Program-made: the position numbers and the translations under genes
The notes under the pieces: generated by a model
Seen by the model: the letters and a program-made list of their open reading frames with translations, nothing else
Told to the model about the DNA's origin: nothing
The model's database searches: none
DNA from: Camellia lanceoleosa
Taxonomy: Eukaryota > Streptophyta > Magnoliopsida > Ericales > Theaceae
Length of the DNA: 64,000 nucleotides
Assembly (NCBI GenBank): GCA_025200525.1
Contig: CM045770.1
Span: forward strand, 133,452,200 to 133,516,199
Direction: 5' to 3'
Shown here: in pieces, positions 1 to 11,286 of the stretch
How the letters are laid out: the number at the start of each line of letters is the position of its first letter
Position numbering within the stretch: position 1 is the stretch's first letter

Positions 1-130
1 TAAGGCAAGACGCGTAGCCGAGACCTTCGGGAACTCAAAACGAACACAAACATGGATGATCACGGAGTGTTCAAATGATGACGTCCAAGTCTTAAGGACG
101 GTCAAAAATGGGGTGTCTACAGTTGTCCCT

Positions 131-225
131 CTTTGACAGAACTCGAAAGTCATAACAATGACGGGAGTAAATGTCAAAGCCCCGAGACAACACATTTTTG
201 ACAAGGCCTAAGACTTAGACAAAGC
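131..225. repeat. Direct repeat flanking the 51-bp array (left copy)
   Basis: A block of about 90 bases starting TTTGACAGAACTCGAAAGTC recurs in diverged form at 2339-2428, so the two copies bracket the tandem array. Both contain a 'TTTGACAAGGCC' core followed by 'AAGACTT'. Role unknown; probably part of the untranslated region of a large retrotransposon. Bases 1-130 and 226-645 hold nothing else I recognise. Confidence 0.6.
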
Positions 226-645
226 ATACAAGCTACAGACAAAGATATGTGCCCGAAGGCAGGGGCAAAATGCAAAACAATGCACAAAGCCGAGCATTAC
301 TCATGATCATGCAAAAGAAAGCTGTAACGAAGCAAAACATGCAGCAATTTTAAGCAATCAAACACAAATCCAACTACATTACAATGCAGAAATGATGTAA
401 GAGAATTATGTAATTCTCGCTACGTTTGACGCGGAGAATATAATACATGTGTGGTTCGTCTGGTCATGCCAGCTTCAAATGAACCGTACATACAATATCA
501 TGCCTGAAAGAGAAAGAAACTTAACAGGTACAATATTGTTAGAAGTATGCATAACAATGCAATTGAAAGTACGTGACAACGCTAGTGAAGGGGTGCATGA
601 CAACGCAACCCGAGTGTGTGCATAACAATGCAATTTGAAACATAA

Positions 646-759
646 ACACATATAAGTAAAGCACACGCGACAACGCGTGCAATGTGTGAAAAAGGAACTT
701 GAACACATATGAGTAAAGCATAACGCGACAACGCATGCAATGTGTATAGGAACTTGAAT
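646..759. repeat. 57-bp tandem duplication
   Basis: Two head-to-tail copies of a 57-base unit start at 646 and 703. Each contains ACACATAT(A/G)AGTAAAGCA, a CGCGACAACGC core and GGAACTTGA. The 'CGACAACGC' core also occurs in the 51-bp units just downstream, so this may be an older relative at the edge of the same array. Confidence 0.7.
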
Positions 760-763
760 GGAA

Positions 764-1911
764 GGGTGCAAAACAATACAACCTAAGAATGCGAAACAAC
801 GTGGGTGGACGGGAGGATGCAAGACAATGCAACCTAAGAATGCGCGACAACACGCGTGGACGGGAGGATGCAAGACAATGCAACCTAAGAATGCAAAACA
901 ACGCGGGTGGACAGGAGGATGCAAGACAATGCAATCAAAGAATGCGCGACAACGCGGGTGGACGGGAGGATGCAAGACAATGCAACCTAAGAATGCAAAA
1001 CAACGCGGGTGGACGGGAGGATGCAAGACAATGCAACCTAAGAATGCAAAAAAATGTGGGTGGACGGGAGGATGCAAGACAATGCAACCTAAGAATGCGT
1101 GACAACGCGGGTGGACAGGAAGATGCAAGACAATGCAACCTAAGAATGCAAAAGAACGTGAGTAGACGGGAGGATGCAAGACAATACAACCTAAGAACGC
1201 GAAACAACGCGGATGGACGAGAGGATGCAAGACAGTGCAACCTAAGAATGTGCGACAACGTGGGTGGACGGGAGGATGCAAGACAATGCAACCTAAGAAT
1301 GCGCGACAACGAGGGTGGACGGGAGGATGCAAGACAATGCAACCTAAGAATGTGAAACAACGCGGGTGGACGGGAGGATGCAAGATAATGCAACCTAAGA
1401 ATGCGAAACAACGCAGGTGGACGGGAGGATGCAAGACAGTGCAACCTAAGAATGCACGACAACACAGGTGGACGGGAGGATGCAAGACAATGCAACCTAA
1501 GAATGCGAAACAACGCGGATGGACGGGAGGATGCAAGATAATGCAACCTAAGAATGCAAAACAACGCGGGTGAACGGGAGGATGCAAGATAATGCAACCT
1601 AAGAATGCGCGACAATGCGAGTGGACGGGAGGATGCAAGACAATGCAACCTAAGAATGCGCGACAACGCGGGTGGACGGGAGGATGCAAGACAATGCAAC
1701 CTAAGAATGCGAAGCAACGCGGGTGGATGAGAGGGTGGACGAGAGGATGCAAGACAATGCAACCTAAGAATGCGAAACAACGAGGGTGGACGGGAGGATG
1801 TAAGACAATGCAACCTAAGAATGCGCAACAACGCGGGTGGGCGGGAGGATGCAAGACAATGCAACCTAAGAATGCGAAACAACGCGGGTGGACGGGAGCA
1901 TGCAAGACAAT
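764..1911. repeat. Tandem array, 51-bp unit, about 22 copies
   Basis: The unit contains ATGCAAGACAATGCAACC, then TAAGAATGCG, a CGACAACGCGGGTGGACGGG core and AGG, with a constant 51-base period. One unit near 1725-1745 carries an extra 15 bases. Unit and insertion are both multiples of three, so a 17-residue repeat is readable on either strand and long artefactual reading frames result, including 476 codons on the minus strand at 475-1905. Tandem arrays in the 3' untranslated region of Tat/Ogre-type plant retrotransposons are known. This array lies on the 3' side of the minus-strand Tat element at 9.4-16.6 kb, which suggests, but does not prove, that origin. Confidence 0.93.
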
Positions 1912-3130
1912 GCATGCAAACTACAATGCAATATATATTCTATATGCAATAGATGGAAGGGATAAGGCATGCAGCCAAACCGTATCTTGCCTAGGAAAGG
2001 CATGGACACATACAAACCACGCTTAACATAGAAACGATGCCATCACCCATAACACTAGGTGCGTACACATAATATCATAACCGTGCTTCAACTTGGCAAG
2101 TATGGGCACATACCAGACCAAGCTTAACATGGAAAGGCGTAAGCCATAAACGGATGTGATGCAGCAAATGCATACAAACTACAATACGATATATACAATA
2201 TGCATGTAAACTATGTACAATGCACTATATACAATGGATGCATGTAAACTTATGTACAATGGATGAGGCCCGCGGCCAAAACATATCTTGCCTAGGAAAG
2301 GCATGGACACATACAAGCCTTGTTTAACACGGAAAGGCTTTGATAGAGCTCAAAGTCATGAAATGACGTGAGTGAATGTCAAAGTCCGAAGACGACCTAT
2401 TTTGACAAGGCCATAAGACTTGGGCAACAAAACAAAATGCTGATGCAATTGGTTGAACTCGAAAGTTGCCTACGTATCCTTTTGCAAGGAATTAAACCAG
2501 CAAAGTTCAGGGACATAATGCAAATGATACACAATGCAATGAAACAATGCAAATGATATACAATATAATGAAATAATCAAACCACGAGCAGTGCCTTCTA
2601 CAAAAATATCATAAAGGAATAGAGATGCAAATCAAACTACGTTTTATACAAAAAAGGTGCCGATGCCCTCAAACCAAAATTCTTTGTAGAATATGTGTGT
2701 ACATAAGCAGAACTATGCATCTTGCAGAAAGAGCACAAGTGTTGGGTGGTATGATATAAGTGATGAATGATCTACTGGGGAAAGATGTATTGGGAAATAA
2801 CAATGCAATGGGATGATAATGATCCTAAACGCGTTTATGTGAAAAGGATGAATGCAACAAGATAGAGTATGATGCAATGGATAAAATGGATAAGGGCGTA
2901 GGTCGAACAACGTTTTACCTAGAAAATGCGTGGACACAAAACAAAACCACATCTAACACAGAAAATGTGCCGAAACCCTCAAACTACAATTCTTGCAGAA
3001 TAGGCGCGTACAAATGCAGAGCTATGTTTTAACATGAAAAGTATGAGCACATGTCAAACTAAGCTTAACATGGAAAGGATGCAGGTAACAAAATAGTATG
3101 ATGCAATGGGTGTAATGGATAGTGTAGTAG
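1912..3130. repeat. Degenerate long-period repeats
   Basis: No gene seen. A motif of the form TTGCCTAGGAAAGGCATGG plus ACACATACAA recurs near 1985, 2286 and, more diverged, 2918. 'AAGCTTAACATGGAAAGG' occurs near 2121 and 3064, and 'CCCTCAAAC..AATTCTT' near 2665 and 2975. This looks like an old, eroded array of several-hundred-base units. Confidence 0.5.
2339..2428. repeat. Direct repeat flanking the 51-bp array (right copy)
   Basis: Diverged second copy of 131-225. It is followed at about 2466 by TTGCCTACGTATCC, a motif also found at 5773 and, with one change, at 9076. That motif links this region to the untranslated part of the Tat element. Confidence 0.55.
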
Positions 3131-3761
3131 ATGTGTGTGATGGATGCTATATGCAATGTGATAGAGGTACTAGATAATAATAGATATGATGTAGCAGCTG
3201 GGAAGTGAAAGTACCTTACAGGGGCAATTGGTGATGACTCACCTCATGCTGCTGGGGATCTTCTTCTCCTTCTTGGTTTTAAGACTTTTTCCTTCATCTC
3301 GCGCTTCTAAACGGTAAAACAATTGCTAGGACCCCAAACACTCAATAAAGGTATAATCTTCACGCAAAAACCACATGTACTACTTTTCTCCGTGGACATG
3401 TTTGTAATTTTCCCTATTCTCCAACAGGGTGATAGACTAGATTGGTTCAGTATCTAGGACGGAGGCACATACAAGCTACCTCAACCTATGGGGCTGCCAT
3501 ACAAATTTCAAGCCGAGGATGTTTTGAAATAATCTCTACACCTCTAGGTATTTAAACCAGACTTTAGTCTTGGAAATTCCAAACCTTTGCGTTCTAGGCC
3601 TCGGCCATTCGAACTCTAGTTTCCACCGTCTCAGTTGGTCTCCTAGGAACTCACCATAAATATAGTCGGGTGGCTATACCTGACTGCTTGAAGCTGTTCG
3701 GGCACAACAAACACCAAATGAATTGCACTTTTAGAGGATCTAAGGTCTCCTAGACCTTGTG
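3131..3761. other. Non-coding stretch, nothing recognised
   Basis: No coding signal, terminal repeat or RNA gene seen. The sequence is less AT-rich than the later intergenic DNA and is probably retrotransposon-derived. Confidence 0.4.
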
Positions 3762-4612
3762 AGTGCACAAGACAACGCGGGTGAGGCGCACAAAACAGTC
3801 TCAGGTGAATGAATGCACAAAACAGTGCTATGTGGGTGCACAAGATAGTGTGATGTAAGTGCACAAGACAGTGCAATACGGGGTGCACAAGATAGTACGA
3901 TATGGGGTACACAAAATAGTGCAATGCAGATGCACAAGACAATGCGATACAGGTGCACAAAATAGTGTGATGCAAGATGAATGCACAAAACAGTGCAATG
4001 TGGGTGAATGCGCAAGATAGCGCAATATAGGTGCACAAGAGAGTGCGAGTGAGGGTGCACAAGATAGTGCGATGTAGGTGAATGCACAAAACAGTGCTGT
4101 GCAGGTGAATGCACAAAATAGTGCTATACAAGTTGAATACATAAAACAGTGCCATGTAGGGGAATGCACAAAATAGTGCGATGCAAGTTGCACAAGACAG
4201 TGCAATACAGGTGCACAAGACAGTGCTATACAGGGTGCACAAAACAGTGCTATGTGGGTGCGGAAAATAATGCTATGTGGGTGCACAAAACAATGCTATG
4301 TAGTTGCACAAGACAGTGTGATGCAGATAAATGCACAAAATAGTGCTATGTGGGTGCACAAGACAGTACGATGTGAGGTGAATGCACAAAATAGTGTGAT
4401 ACAAGTTGCACAAGACAGTGCGATGAGGAGTGTACAAGACAGTGTAATGCGGGATGAATGCACAAAACAGTGCTATATGGTTGCACAAAATAGTGCAATA
4501 TAAGATGAATACACAAAACAGTGTTGTAGAAGATGAATGCACAAAACAATATGATGCAAGCTGAACAAGGCAGTGCGATGGGGGGTGCACAAAACAATGC
4601 CGTGCAAGAGTA
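3762..4612. repeat. Tandem array, 24-30-bp units, about 30 copies
   Basis: Units have the form GTGCACAAGACAGTGCGATG followed by a variable tail such as NNGGTGAAT. Many unit lengths are multiples of three, which leaves several overlapping minus-strand frames open for 80-200 codons. Three frames are open over the same DNA, which argues against coding. The array is unrelated in sequence to the one at 764-1911 but has the same position relative to the Tat element. Confidence 0.88.
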
Positions 4613-5744
4613 ATGAGCAGTACGTAAAGTAGTGCATCATATACCTTATGAAATGAGTGTATGGCAACTTGCCATTACGTATTGAAATGTAACTGAAAAA
4701 CACTACGAAAGATAACTCAATGAAACTCTGCCATTACAAGTATGAACAAAGTCAAGAGTATGAGCAATCAATCATGCAATTCAAATCAACCAGAGTATAT
4801 AAGCATGCATGCATGATCCAAAGCACATATATTAACTAGAGAGAAGATGGCAATCCCAAGGGAGCTTTGAAATGGTCAGAGACAACTTTCGAAAGCTGAA
4901 TCATATCAAAGTCATCATAGGGGTAAACTACTTTAATCTAGGAGAAAGTGCCCTACAAATGGCTCTAAGCGGATTGAGAGAAAGGTTGGGTTCATGTCCC
5001 TTGTTCAATTGATGACCCGATCAGATGTATTGAAAATTGCCCCTACTGTACACCTTTTTCAACATTACGCAAGCACATATGATGGGGATCATCAGATCGT
5101 GGAACAGTTGCCAACCAATCAGACTCATGCTTCTCTTCTATTCCAGCATGTTGAGAACTTACTCTAGTCCCCTCCAAAGCAGTGACAGATTCCTCATATA
5201 CATTTTGCAATGATCATGAATGTGATGCCCCTTGTATGGGCACCCTCAGTTTGCTTATGAATCCCATACATGGACTTGTTTTTGGCTTCAAAGCAAACAT
5301 TTGTGTATGGAATTTTGACCATGCCACTCTGTTGAACTTGAGCGGCAAACTCACTAGTGTGACTCGATGAAGAGCATTTTTAAACGATAGACATGCTATG
5401 TTGACTTGATAAAGAGCACAGATTGAAACAAATACTGGGCATGATACAATAGAATTCACAATTAACCTACAAGCAAAAAAAGACTCAAAGTGATTGATCA
5501 TTCATAGTGGCCCGAGTATTACATAGGCTCCCTTTAAAACTCAATTTTGATTCCTTTTTTTTTGTTCAAGTTAGAGATTCTACTAATAAGTTCAAGTATT
5601 GAAAATTGATGCACTTGTTGATTCAAGCTAGCTCTTTCTTACCCAAGTATGTGATATGCACAACAGTCAATGTAGCTCATGGATTGATGCGAAGCTGACG
5701 ACGTGAATTGGGCTAGATGATTGGGTCGAGATGAATAAGATGAA
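4613..5744. other. Non-coding stretch, nothing recognised
   Basis: Moderately AT-rich with no array, terminal repeats or domain-bearing frame. The short open frames (5182-5370 plus, 5214-5501 minus) overlap antisense and resemble nothing I know. Confidence 0.4.
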
Positions 5745-6010
5745 TATGGTTAAGACCGAGCTTCAAGGTGAAGTTGCCTACGTATCCCAAGATGGGAATC
5801 AGGTCAATGTAGTTCATGGTTAAGGTGCACTCCGGTGTTGACACTCTCCTTTTAAGCTCTAACTTTTGCCAAAGTTGCCCATTCGGGGTTTTCAACCTTG
5901 CGAGCTATATTTGTTTGATTTCTCATTTTTCATGCTCTAACTTTTGCCTAGGTCACCCTTTCAGGTTTTTGGCCTAGCGAGCCTCCCAAGGATAGCGTTA
6001 CAACACTTTT
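5745..6010 (-). repeat. Tat-associated direct repeat, distal copy
   Basis: About 265 bases matching 9040-9310. Both copies run through TTGCCTACGTATCC, GGGAATCAGG, TAGTTC, two occurrences of CTCTAACTTTTGCC and GGCCTAGCGAGCCTC. The proximal copy abuts the integrase end of the Tat element, so this is a second copy of its 3' untranslated sequence, or a remnant of a related element. Confidence 0.75.
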
Positions 6011-6976
6011 GGTGAATTTGATCAATAGTCATCCTTACCCTAACACTGGAACTGACTTCACCTTGATTTGAACTTGGTTCTCCATTCCTTTATGCATGTC
6101 TTTGTCCTTTCTTTTGCTCCATTTTCAAAGTTGGTTCTTCTTGCAATGTGGTACTTCCTCGCATTTGGCCTCCCTGAATTCAGACAAAAGTTCATTTCCT
6201 CACAGTTGCTTGGATACCACACGCAATTCTGAACCTATCTTTGCAATTTTGCAAAAGAAAAACCTTAAAATTTTGAACCCACAAAGGACTTTGCACCGAT
6301 AATCCAGAATCCACTCAATCTATTTGGGGGATCCTTCTCAATACTCGAGCTTATTAACAGAATCTCATTCAAAATACAAATTCAAAGCTTTTTTAATTTT
6401 TAAAAGGTCACACATGTATTACTGTAGGCATAACAAAATGATCAAAAACTATACTCTTGCTTTCTTATTTAGAAAAACGAAGACCTGAGGGTACACGAGA
6501 GCGACTCAACAAAAGAGACTCAACTAACGCAAGGAAAGACAGAGAAAATAAAACTCACAACTCAAAACAAAATCGGCATCCTTAAGACAAAAAGGGGTTT
6601 TCACTCTCCAAGTCCATCTGTAGAATTCATGAAAAACTTCAAGTAGCCCTTGGGAGGGTCCAAACCTACCTTTAATTCAGCATTACTAACGTCCACACCT
6701 AGCAGCATTGATTTCAAACTATCAAACTGAGTCTCACAGATTGAGCCTCACAATTACCCCAGTTGTCCCCACACATCTCCTTGACCGTGCTGGCTGGGGT
6801 CAAGGTTGATTGTTGGCAAGCCATGGATGAGATTTATGTTATGGAGTGGCAATCTATTACAGTTGGAAAGAGGGGTATTGACAACTTTGGGATTTTCAGG
6901 TGGAGTGATGACCTTATTGTCAATCAAGTCTTGAATTTCATGGCAAAGACAAAAGCAACGGTCATGTTATCCCAGG
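6011..6976. other. Non-coding stretch, nothing recognised
   Basis: Two plus-strand frames of 60-80 codons (6096-6302, 6763-6999) show no domain I know. The second runs into the repeat starting at 6977. Confidence 0.35.
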
Positions 6977-8580
6977 TAGGCAACCTAAGAGGGGGGTGAA
7001 TTGGGTTATTAAAAAAAATTACAATATTAAAATAAAAAAATAAACACAATATTCAAAATAAAAAACAAAACAATAATTATCAATATAAAAGTAAGAGAGA
7101 TAGGGAGAGAAAATTAAATACTGAGATTTATAGTGGTTCGGCACGCCGGGCCTACGTCCATTCCCTAAGAAACCTGCTTGAGAATTTTTTCACTATCAAA
7201 ATGAATCAATACACCACCAAGGCTTCACCAAGCTTGTGGATTTTACAAAAGTCTTACTTTTATCTACTGAGTTTCACTCAACAATAAATCCCTACCCTTA
7301 TAAAATTTTGTCACAAAATAATGAATAAAAAATAAGAGGTACTTTATCCCTCTTTTACATAATTTTCTCACAACAAGTAGATATGAAAGTGTAAAAACAA
7401 ATACTACACTTAGATCTAAAAGTGAAAAAGCATAATACAATACACTCAAAATTTTGGAGCACATAGATTTTTTCTTTTCAAGTTCTTACTTTTTCTCCCC
7501 ACACAACACTTCTATTTATAACCAAAAATATATACCCGTTGGAGGAGAGGACGCTCCTCTTTTGACTTTGGAGTCCCTTCACGTGGGTTTGCAGTTTGGG
7601 CATGCTCCATATGTGGTTTCATCTTTTCAAAAAGAATAACAGCTGGTTATTTGTGATTTTTAATTTTCAAAAAAACAAATAAAACACTTTGAATAAAAAG
7701 CTATAGGTAATATCAATGAATAGTAACAACTCATTTTAAAACATTTCACATAAGAAACAAAATAGTGCACAGTGATTGCATAGTAATTTTTATATTAAAA
7801 TATTTGTATGTATAGTAAAATCTCTAAAAAAAAAAAAAAATTAAAACAAACATAAAACTACATACCCCTTTTAAAAGTTTTTTAATTATTGAAAAAATTA
7901 TAAATGCACTCAAATAAAAATAACCAATCATCCCATGTGAGTATATCAAAAGAAACAGTTCTTCAATATCATATTTGTCAAAATAATACAAAAAATTAAT
8001 CATTTTCGTCAAAATAATACAATTAATCAATTTTAATTTTGTCAAAAAATGAATAGTAATATTTTCAAAATATTTCCATTTAAATAATATTTATAACAAA
8101 TATATCATACAACCTATATTTTAAAAAGATAATATTTTGTGTCAAATAATATAGAATATGTATATTAAAAATCCAAAATTTTCAAATAATATTTTAGACA
8201 TCATCAAAATTAAACAACATGATAAACAATCTCCCCCTTTTTTATGATGGTAATATCTATATGGATTTGACACAAAATAAAAATCAACAAATTATTTGAT
8301 AATTTTAAAACAAGATATTTGATCATTTAAAGCACATGTATGGCAATTCCAATTCACATTTTACAATTAAAACTGATAATTTTCTCTCCCTTTGATATCA
8401 TCAAAATAAAATATGGAAAGAGGCAGGTTTTAGAGAGAAAAAAATTTGCAGTTATCAAACCAAAAATCAGACAAAATCATTTGAGAAAATAAAATAAAAT
8501 AATGGTTCTTCTGTCTTGTCGTGGTCATTGTAGGGATTTTGGAGCATCTCTTGAAAAAATGGTGCAGCAGCGCCCAAATT
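6977..8580. mobile_element. AT-rich dispersed element, 'AAGAGGGGGGTGAATTGGG' family
   Basis: The left end reads TAGGCAACCTAAGAGGGGGG then TGAATTGGGTT. The same head opens related stretches at 19727 and 23873. All three contain 'TTTATAGTGGTT' about 100-200 bases inside, and the interior is very AT-rich. A 'CTCCCCC' tract followed by TTTTTTATGATGG near 8232 recalls a tail common in such plant repeats. I see no coding domain and could not fix the right end or a target duplication; I cannot name the superfamily. Confidence 0.5.
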
Positions 8581-8643
8581 GTTGACAAAAAAAATATTTG
8601 AGCAGATATGCATCGAGTATTGGATCGAAGGAGTGTATAAAAA

Positions 8644-9204
8644 GTGACAAAGATGATAGGTAGATATATGAAATCGTCAAGTGTTGTTAGAGAAAATTTT
8701 GTTTTACCTTATTGTATAATCATGTCATTTCTTATCTTAGCCATCAATGGTTCTGACATGCATGAGGTGCCTGTAATGCAGGCAAATGAGAGGTTACCCA
8801 TGGTGCAGTCACACGCTATTCCTGTAAATAAGAGTCCTAGTGTGTTTGGTAATCAGAATGATATCGATGGCATTAATAACAGTATGGCTGTTAGTACACA
8901 GACGATGACTGTAGTTTCCAATATGGCTCAACGCCTACAAGTAAAAATACAAGAAAATCAGCAATGGAGAGACGAAGTGTGCTTGTTAAAACAACGACTA
9001 GCTAATGTTCGCCAGGAGAAGAAAGAGCTAGGACACTTGAGTTGGAGATGGTTATGGTCAAACTTAAGGATAAAGTTGCTTACGTATCCCAAAAATGGGA
9101 ATCAGGCCTTACGTAGTTCGGCTCTGGTTCACTCGAGTATTAACTCTCTCTTTTTGTGCTCTAACTTTTGCCAAAGTCACCCTTTAGGGTTTTTAACCTT
9201 GTGA
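8644..9204 (+). CDS. Open frame of 186 codons, coiled-coil-like, origin unknown
   Basis: Not recognised. Residues about 1-35 include a hydrophobic stretch. Residues about 80-130 are rich in Gln, Glu, Lys and Leu, with heptad-like Leu/Val spacing (around RLQVKIQENQQWRDEVCLLK) that suggests a coiled coil. From about residue 133 the frame enters the Tat-associated repeat at 9040-9310, so its C-terminus is fortuitous. It may be a fragment of a transposon or host gene oriented opposite to the Tat polyprotein. No promoter, splice site or homologue could be assigned. Confidence 0.25.
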   Translation: MTKMIGRYMKSSSVVRENFVLPYCIIMSFLILAINGSDMHEVPVMQANERLPMVQSHAIPVNKSPSVFGNQNDIDGINNSMAVSTQTMTVVSNMAQRLQVKIQENQQWRDEVCLLKQRLANVRQEKKELGHLSWRWLWSNLRIKLLTYPKNGNQALRSSALVHSSINSLFLCSNFCQSHPLGFLTL

Positions 9205-9310
9205 GCTCTGTTTTTCTTTATTTCTAATTTTTTATGCTTTAATTTTTGCCTAGGTTGTCCTTTCAAGTTTTCGGCCTAGCGAGCCTCTCAGGGGTAGTAT
9301 TTCTTCAACT
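9040..9310 (-). repeat. Tat-associated direct repeat, proximal copy
   Basis: Lies immediately 3' of the integrase remnant in element orientation and matches 5745-6010. It holds TTGCTTACGTATCC, GGGAATCAGG, CTCTAACTTTTGCC and GGCCTAGCGAGCCTC. Its position marks the start of the element's 3' untranslated region. Confidence 0.75.
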
Positions 9311-9373
9311 TTTCCATATTAATTGGCTGTGAAAACTCCAGACCATCCAGGTCCATGAGAATAATCGCCCCTC

Positions 9374-10540
9374 CTAACCAGATTGACTTGATGATATAAG
9401 GACCAGTCCAATTGGGTCTGAACTTACCCCTGGGTCGTAGATGTGAGCCCAGTTGTCTTTCAGTACCAAATCCTCTTCTTTAAGATTTCTGGACTTAACT
9501 TTCTTGTTAAAAGCCCTAGCAATTCTATGTTGGTAGCCCTGGACATGATACAATGCCCTTAGCCTCCTCTCATCAAACAACATTAACTCCTCAAAACTTC
9601 TCCGTTGCCAGTCCGCCTCCACTATCTAACACTCGACCATAACTTGCAGCAACGACACTTCAATTTCAATTGGCAAAACGGCCTCCATTCCATAGACGAA
9701 TGAATAGAAGGTTGCCCCCTGTAGATGTTCGGATTAAGGTTCTGTAGCTCCAGAGCGCGAATGGCAGTTTATTCGGCCAGTCCCTGTAAGTCTCAACCAT
9801 CTTCTACAAGACGTTCTTGATATTTTTATTGGCGGCTTCAATAGCTCTATTGGTTTGTAGCCTATATGTGAATGACTTACGAAAGGCCACGTTGTATTTT
9901 TTCAACAAGTCTGTCACCTCTTTCTTGAAGTATGAGCCATTATCTGATATGATCTCGTTCAGAACTCTTTACCAGCAGATGATATTATTCTTAATGAACT
10001 TAGCCACATGTGATGCTTTCAATACAGAATAGGAATGGGCCTCCACCCATTTAGTAAAGTAGTCGATTGCTACCAGAATGAACTCATGCCCATTTGATCC
10101 CTTTGGCGTAACTTCACCGATAACCTCGATTCCCCAGACTAAGAAAGGCCATAGTGAAGTCATATTGTAGAGTTTAGACGGTGGCATGTTCATGCGATTG
10201 GCATGAATTTGACATTTATGGCATCGTCAAACAAAACCAATACAATCATCTTCCATGGTTGACTAGTAGTAGCCTTATCTAAGGACTTTCTGGGCCAATA
10301 TCACACCGTTCATGTGGGCTCTACACTCTCCTCCGTGGACAGCTTCCATAAGACGCTTTGATTCCTTTTTCTCCACGCATAGCTTATGTATTCTCAGATG
10401 GCCTCTTTTGTATAATTTACCCCTGCAAATGATAAATTGGATGGCCAAACACCGTATTCCCCATTTGTCTTTGGCATTTGCCCATAGTGGATACGTCTCT
10501 TTTTCCAGAAAGTTCCAAATATCATAATACTAGGGGTTTT
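9374..10540 (-). pseudogene. Tat integrase remnant
   Basis: Integrase inserts element cDNA into the genome. The N-terminal HHCC zinc region lies near 10205-10350 (CRAHMNG ... RCHKCQ) and is broken by stops. The core starts near 10165 with WGIEVIGEV, where the first catalytic Asp, normally in a WGIDVIG context, is Glu. The second Asp is in SDNGSYFK (about 9935-9958) and the Glu in NRAIEAANKNIK (about 9830). The C-terminal part (9374-9622) has the family-typical RRLRALYHVQGYQHRIARAF. Stops and shifts, for example near 9965 and 10220-10285, make it non-functional. Confidence 0.85.
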
Positions 10541-10544
10541 TGTC

Positions 10545-10990
10545 TTACATTTCATCTATTGCAACAATGGTCTCATAGGTCGGCGTGTACTTCTGTTCAA
10601 TAATGATCAGACGTATCCTGACTCCCAACAGAATGTCTATCATAGAAGATAGAGTTGCTAGTGTGTCAGCAAACCAGTTGTTCTCCCTTAGCAGATGAGT
10701 AAACGTTAGCTTTTTAAACCTCGAAATTAGCATATCCAAGGCCTGATGGTAAACCTTCATTTTCTCCTCTTTAACCCTCCAATCTTTGTTGCCTTGAGAC
10801 ACAACCAAGTTCGAATCCCCGATGACGTCCAACCTTTTTGCCCCTAATTCCCGGGCGACTTCTAAACCATCAATACATGCCTCATACTCTGCTTTGTTGT
10901 TGGATACTTTGAACCTGATTTTGAAGGCTAAAGGTATATAAGAGTCATTGGGTACTATAAGCAACACACCGATCCCATAATGTAAGCGTT
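10545..10990 (-). pseudogene. Archaeal-type RNase H domain (aRNH) of the Tat element
   Basis: This second RNase H, found in Tat elements next to the gypsy-type domain, would degrade RNA in RNA-DNA hybrids. Visible are GIGVLLI at the start, the Glu motif EYEACIDGL, the Asp motif GDSNLVVSQG and a late ENNWFADTLATL motif. The segment that should carry the first catalytic Asp (typically FDGA) is missing. A deletion near 10970-11000 joins the preceding RNase H (ending LFEKT) almost directly to GIGVLLI in another frame. The enzyme is therefore predicted inactive. Confidence 0.82.
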
Positions 10991-11286
10991 GGTTTTTTCG
11001 AAGAGATATTTAATGGTATCTAATCTCGAAACCAGGATTACAAAATGAGCTAGCAAGTAGTGCCTCAACTTTCTGGTGGCCCATACCAAGGTTAGACAAG
11101 CTTTCTCCAGGGAAGTGTAGCAGGTCTTGTAGTCTAGCATCTTTTTGCTCAGTAGATGGCCTTCTCCACTTTGGCTTCAGATTCTTGAGCTAGCATGCAC
11201 CCCATAGTCGAGTCTGTTATTGATAAATACAAAATCAAAGGCTTCCCCGGCTCTTATGACGACAACGCAAGCGGATTCTATAGATA
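10991..11286 (-). pseudogene. Gypsy-type RNase H fragment of the Tat element
   Basis: Residues such as YTSLEKACLTLVWATRKLRHY and TIKYLFEK match the part of the RT-linked RNase H where the chain approaches the tether. The C-terminal half is lost in the deletion noted for the neighbouring aRNH. Several stops lie in the upstream part (11150-11286). Confidence 0.7.

Noticed and set aside
475..1905. 476-codon minus-strand frame as a Cys-rich repeat protein gene
   Set aside because: It is generated by 51-bp tandem units; other frames on both strands are open too and there is no promoter or unique sequence.
764..1911. CRISPR array
   Set aside because: Units are contiguous head-to-tail with no unique spacers, and the DNA is from a plant genome.
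3643..4597. Several 80-200-codon frames as repeat proteins
   Set aside because: Multiple overlapping frames over a short-unit tandem array; no frame is favoured.
10801..10830. tRNA gene suggested by GTTCGAATCCCC
   Set aside because: The B-box-like string is the reverse complement of the conserved GDSNLVV coding region of the RNase H; no A box or cloverleaf.
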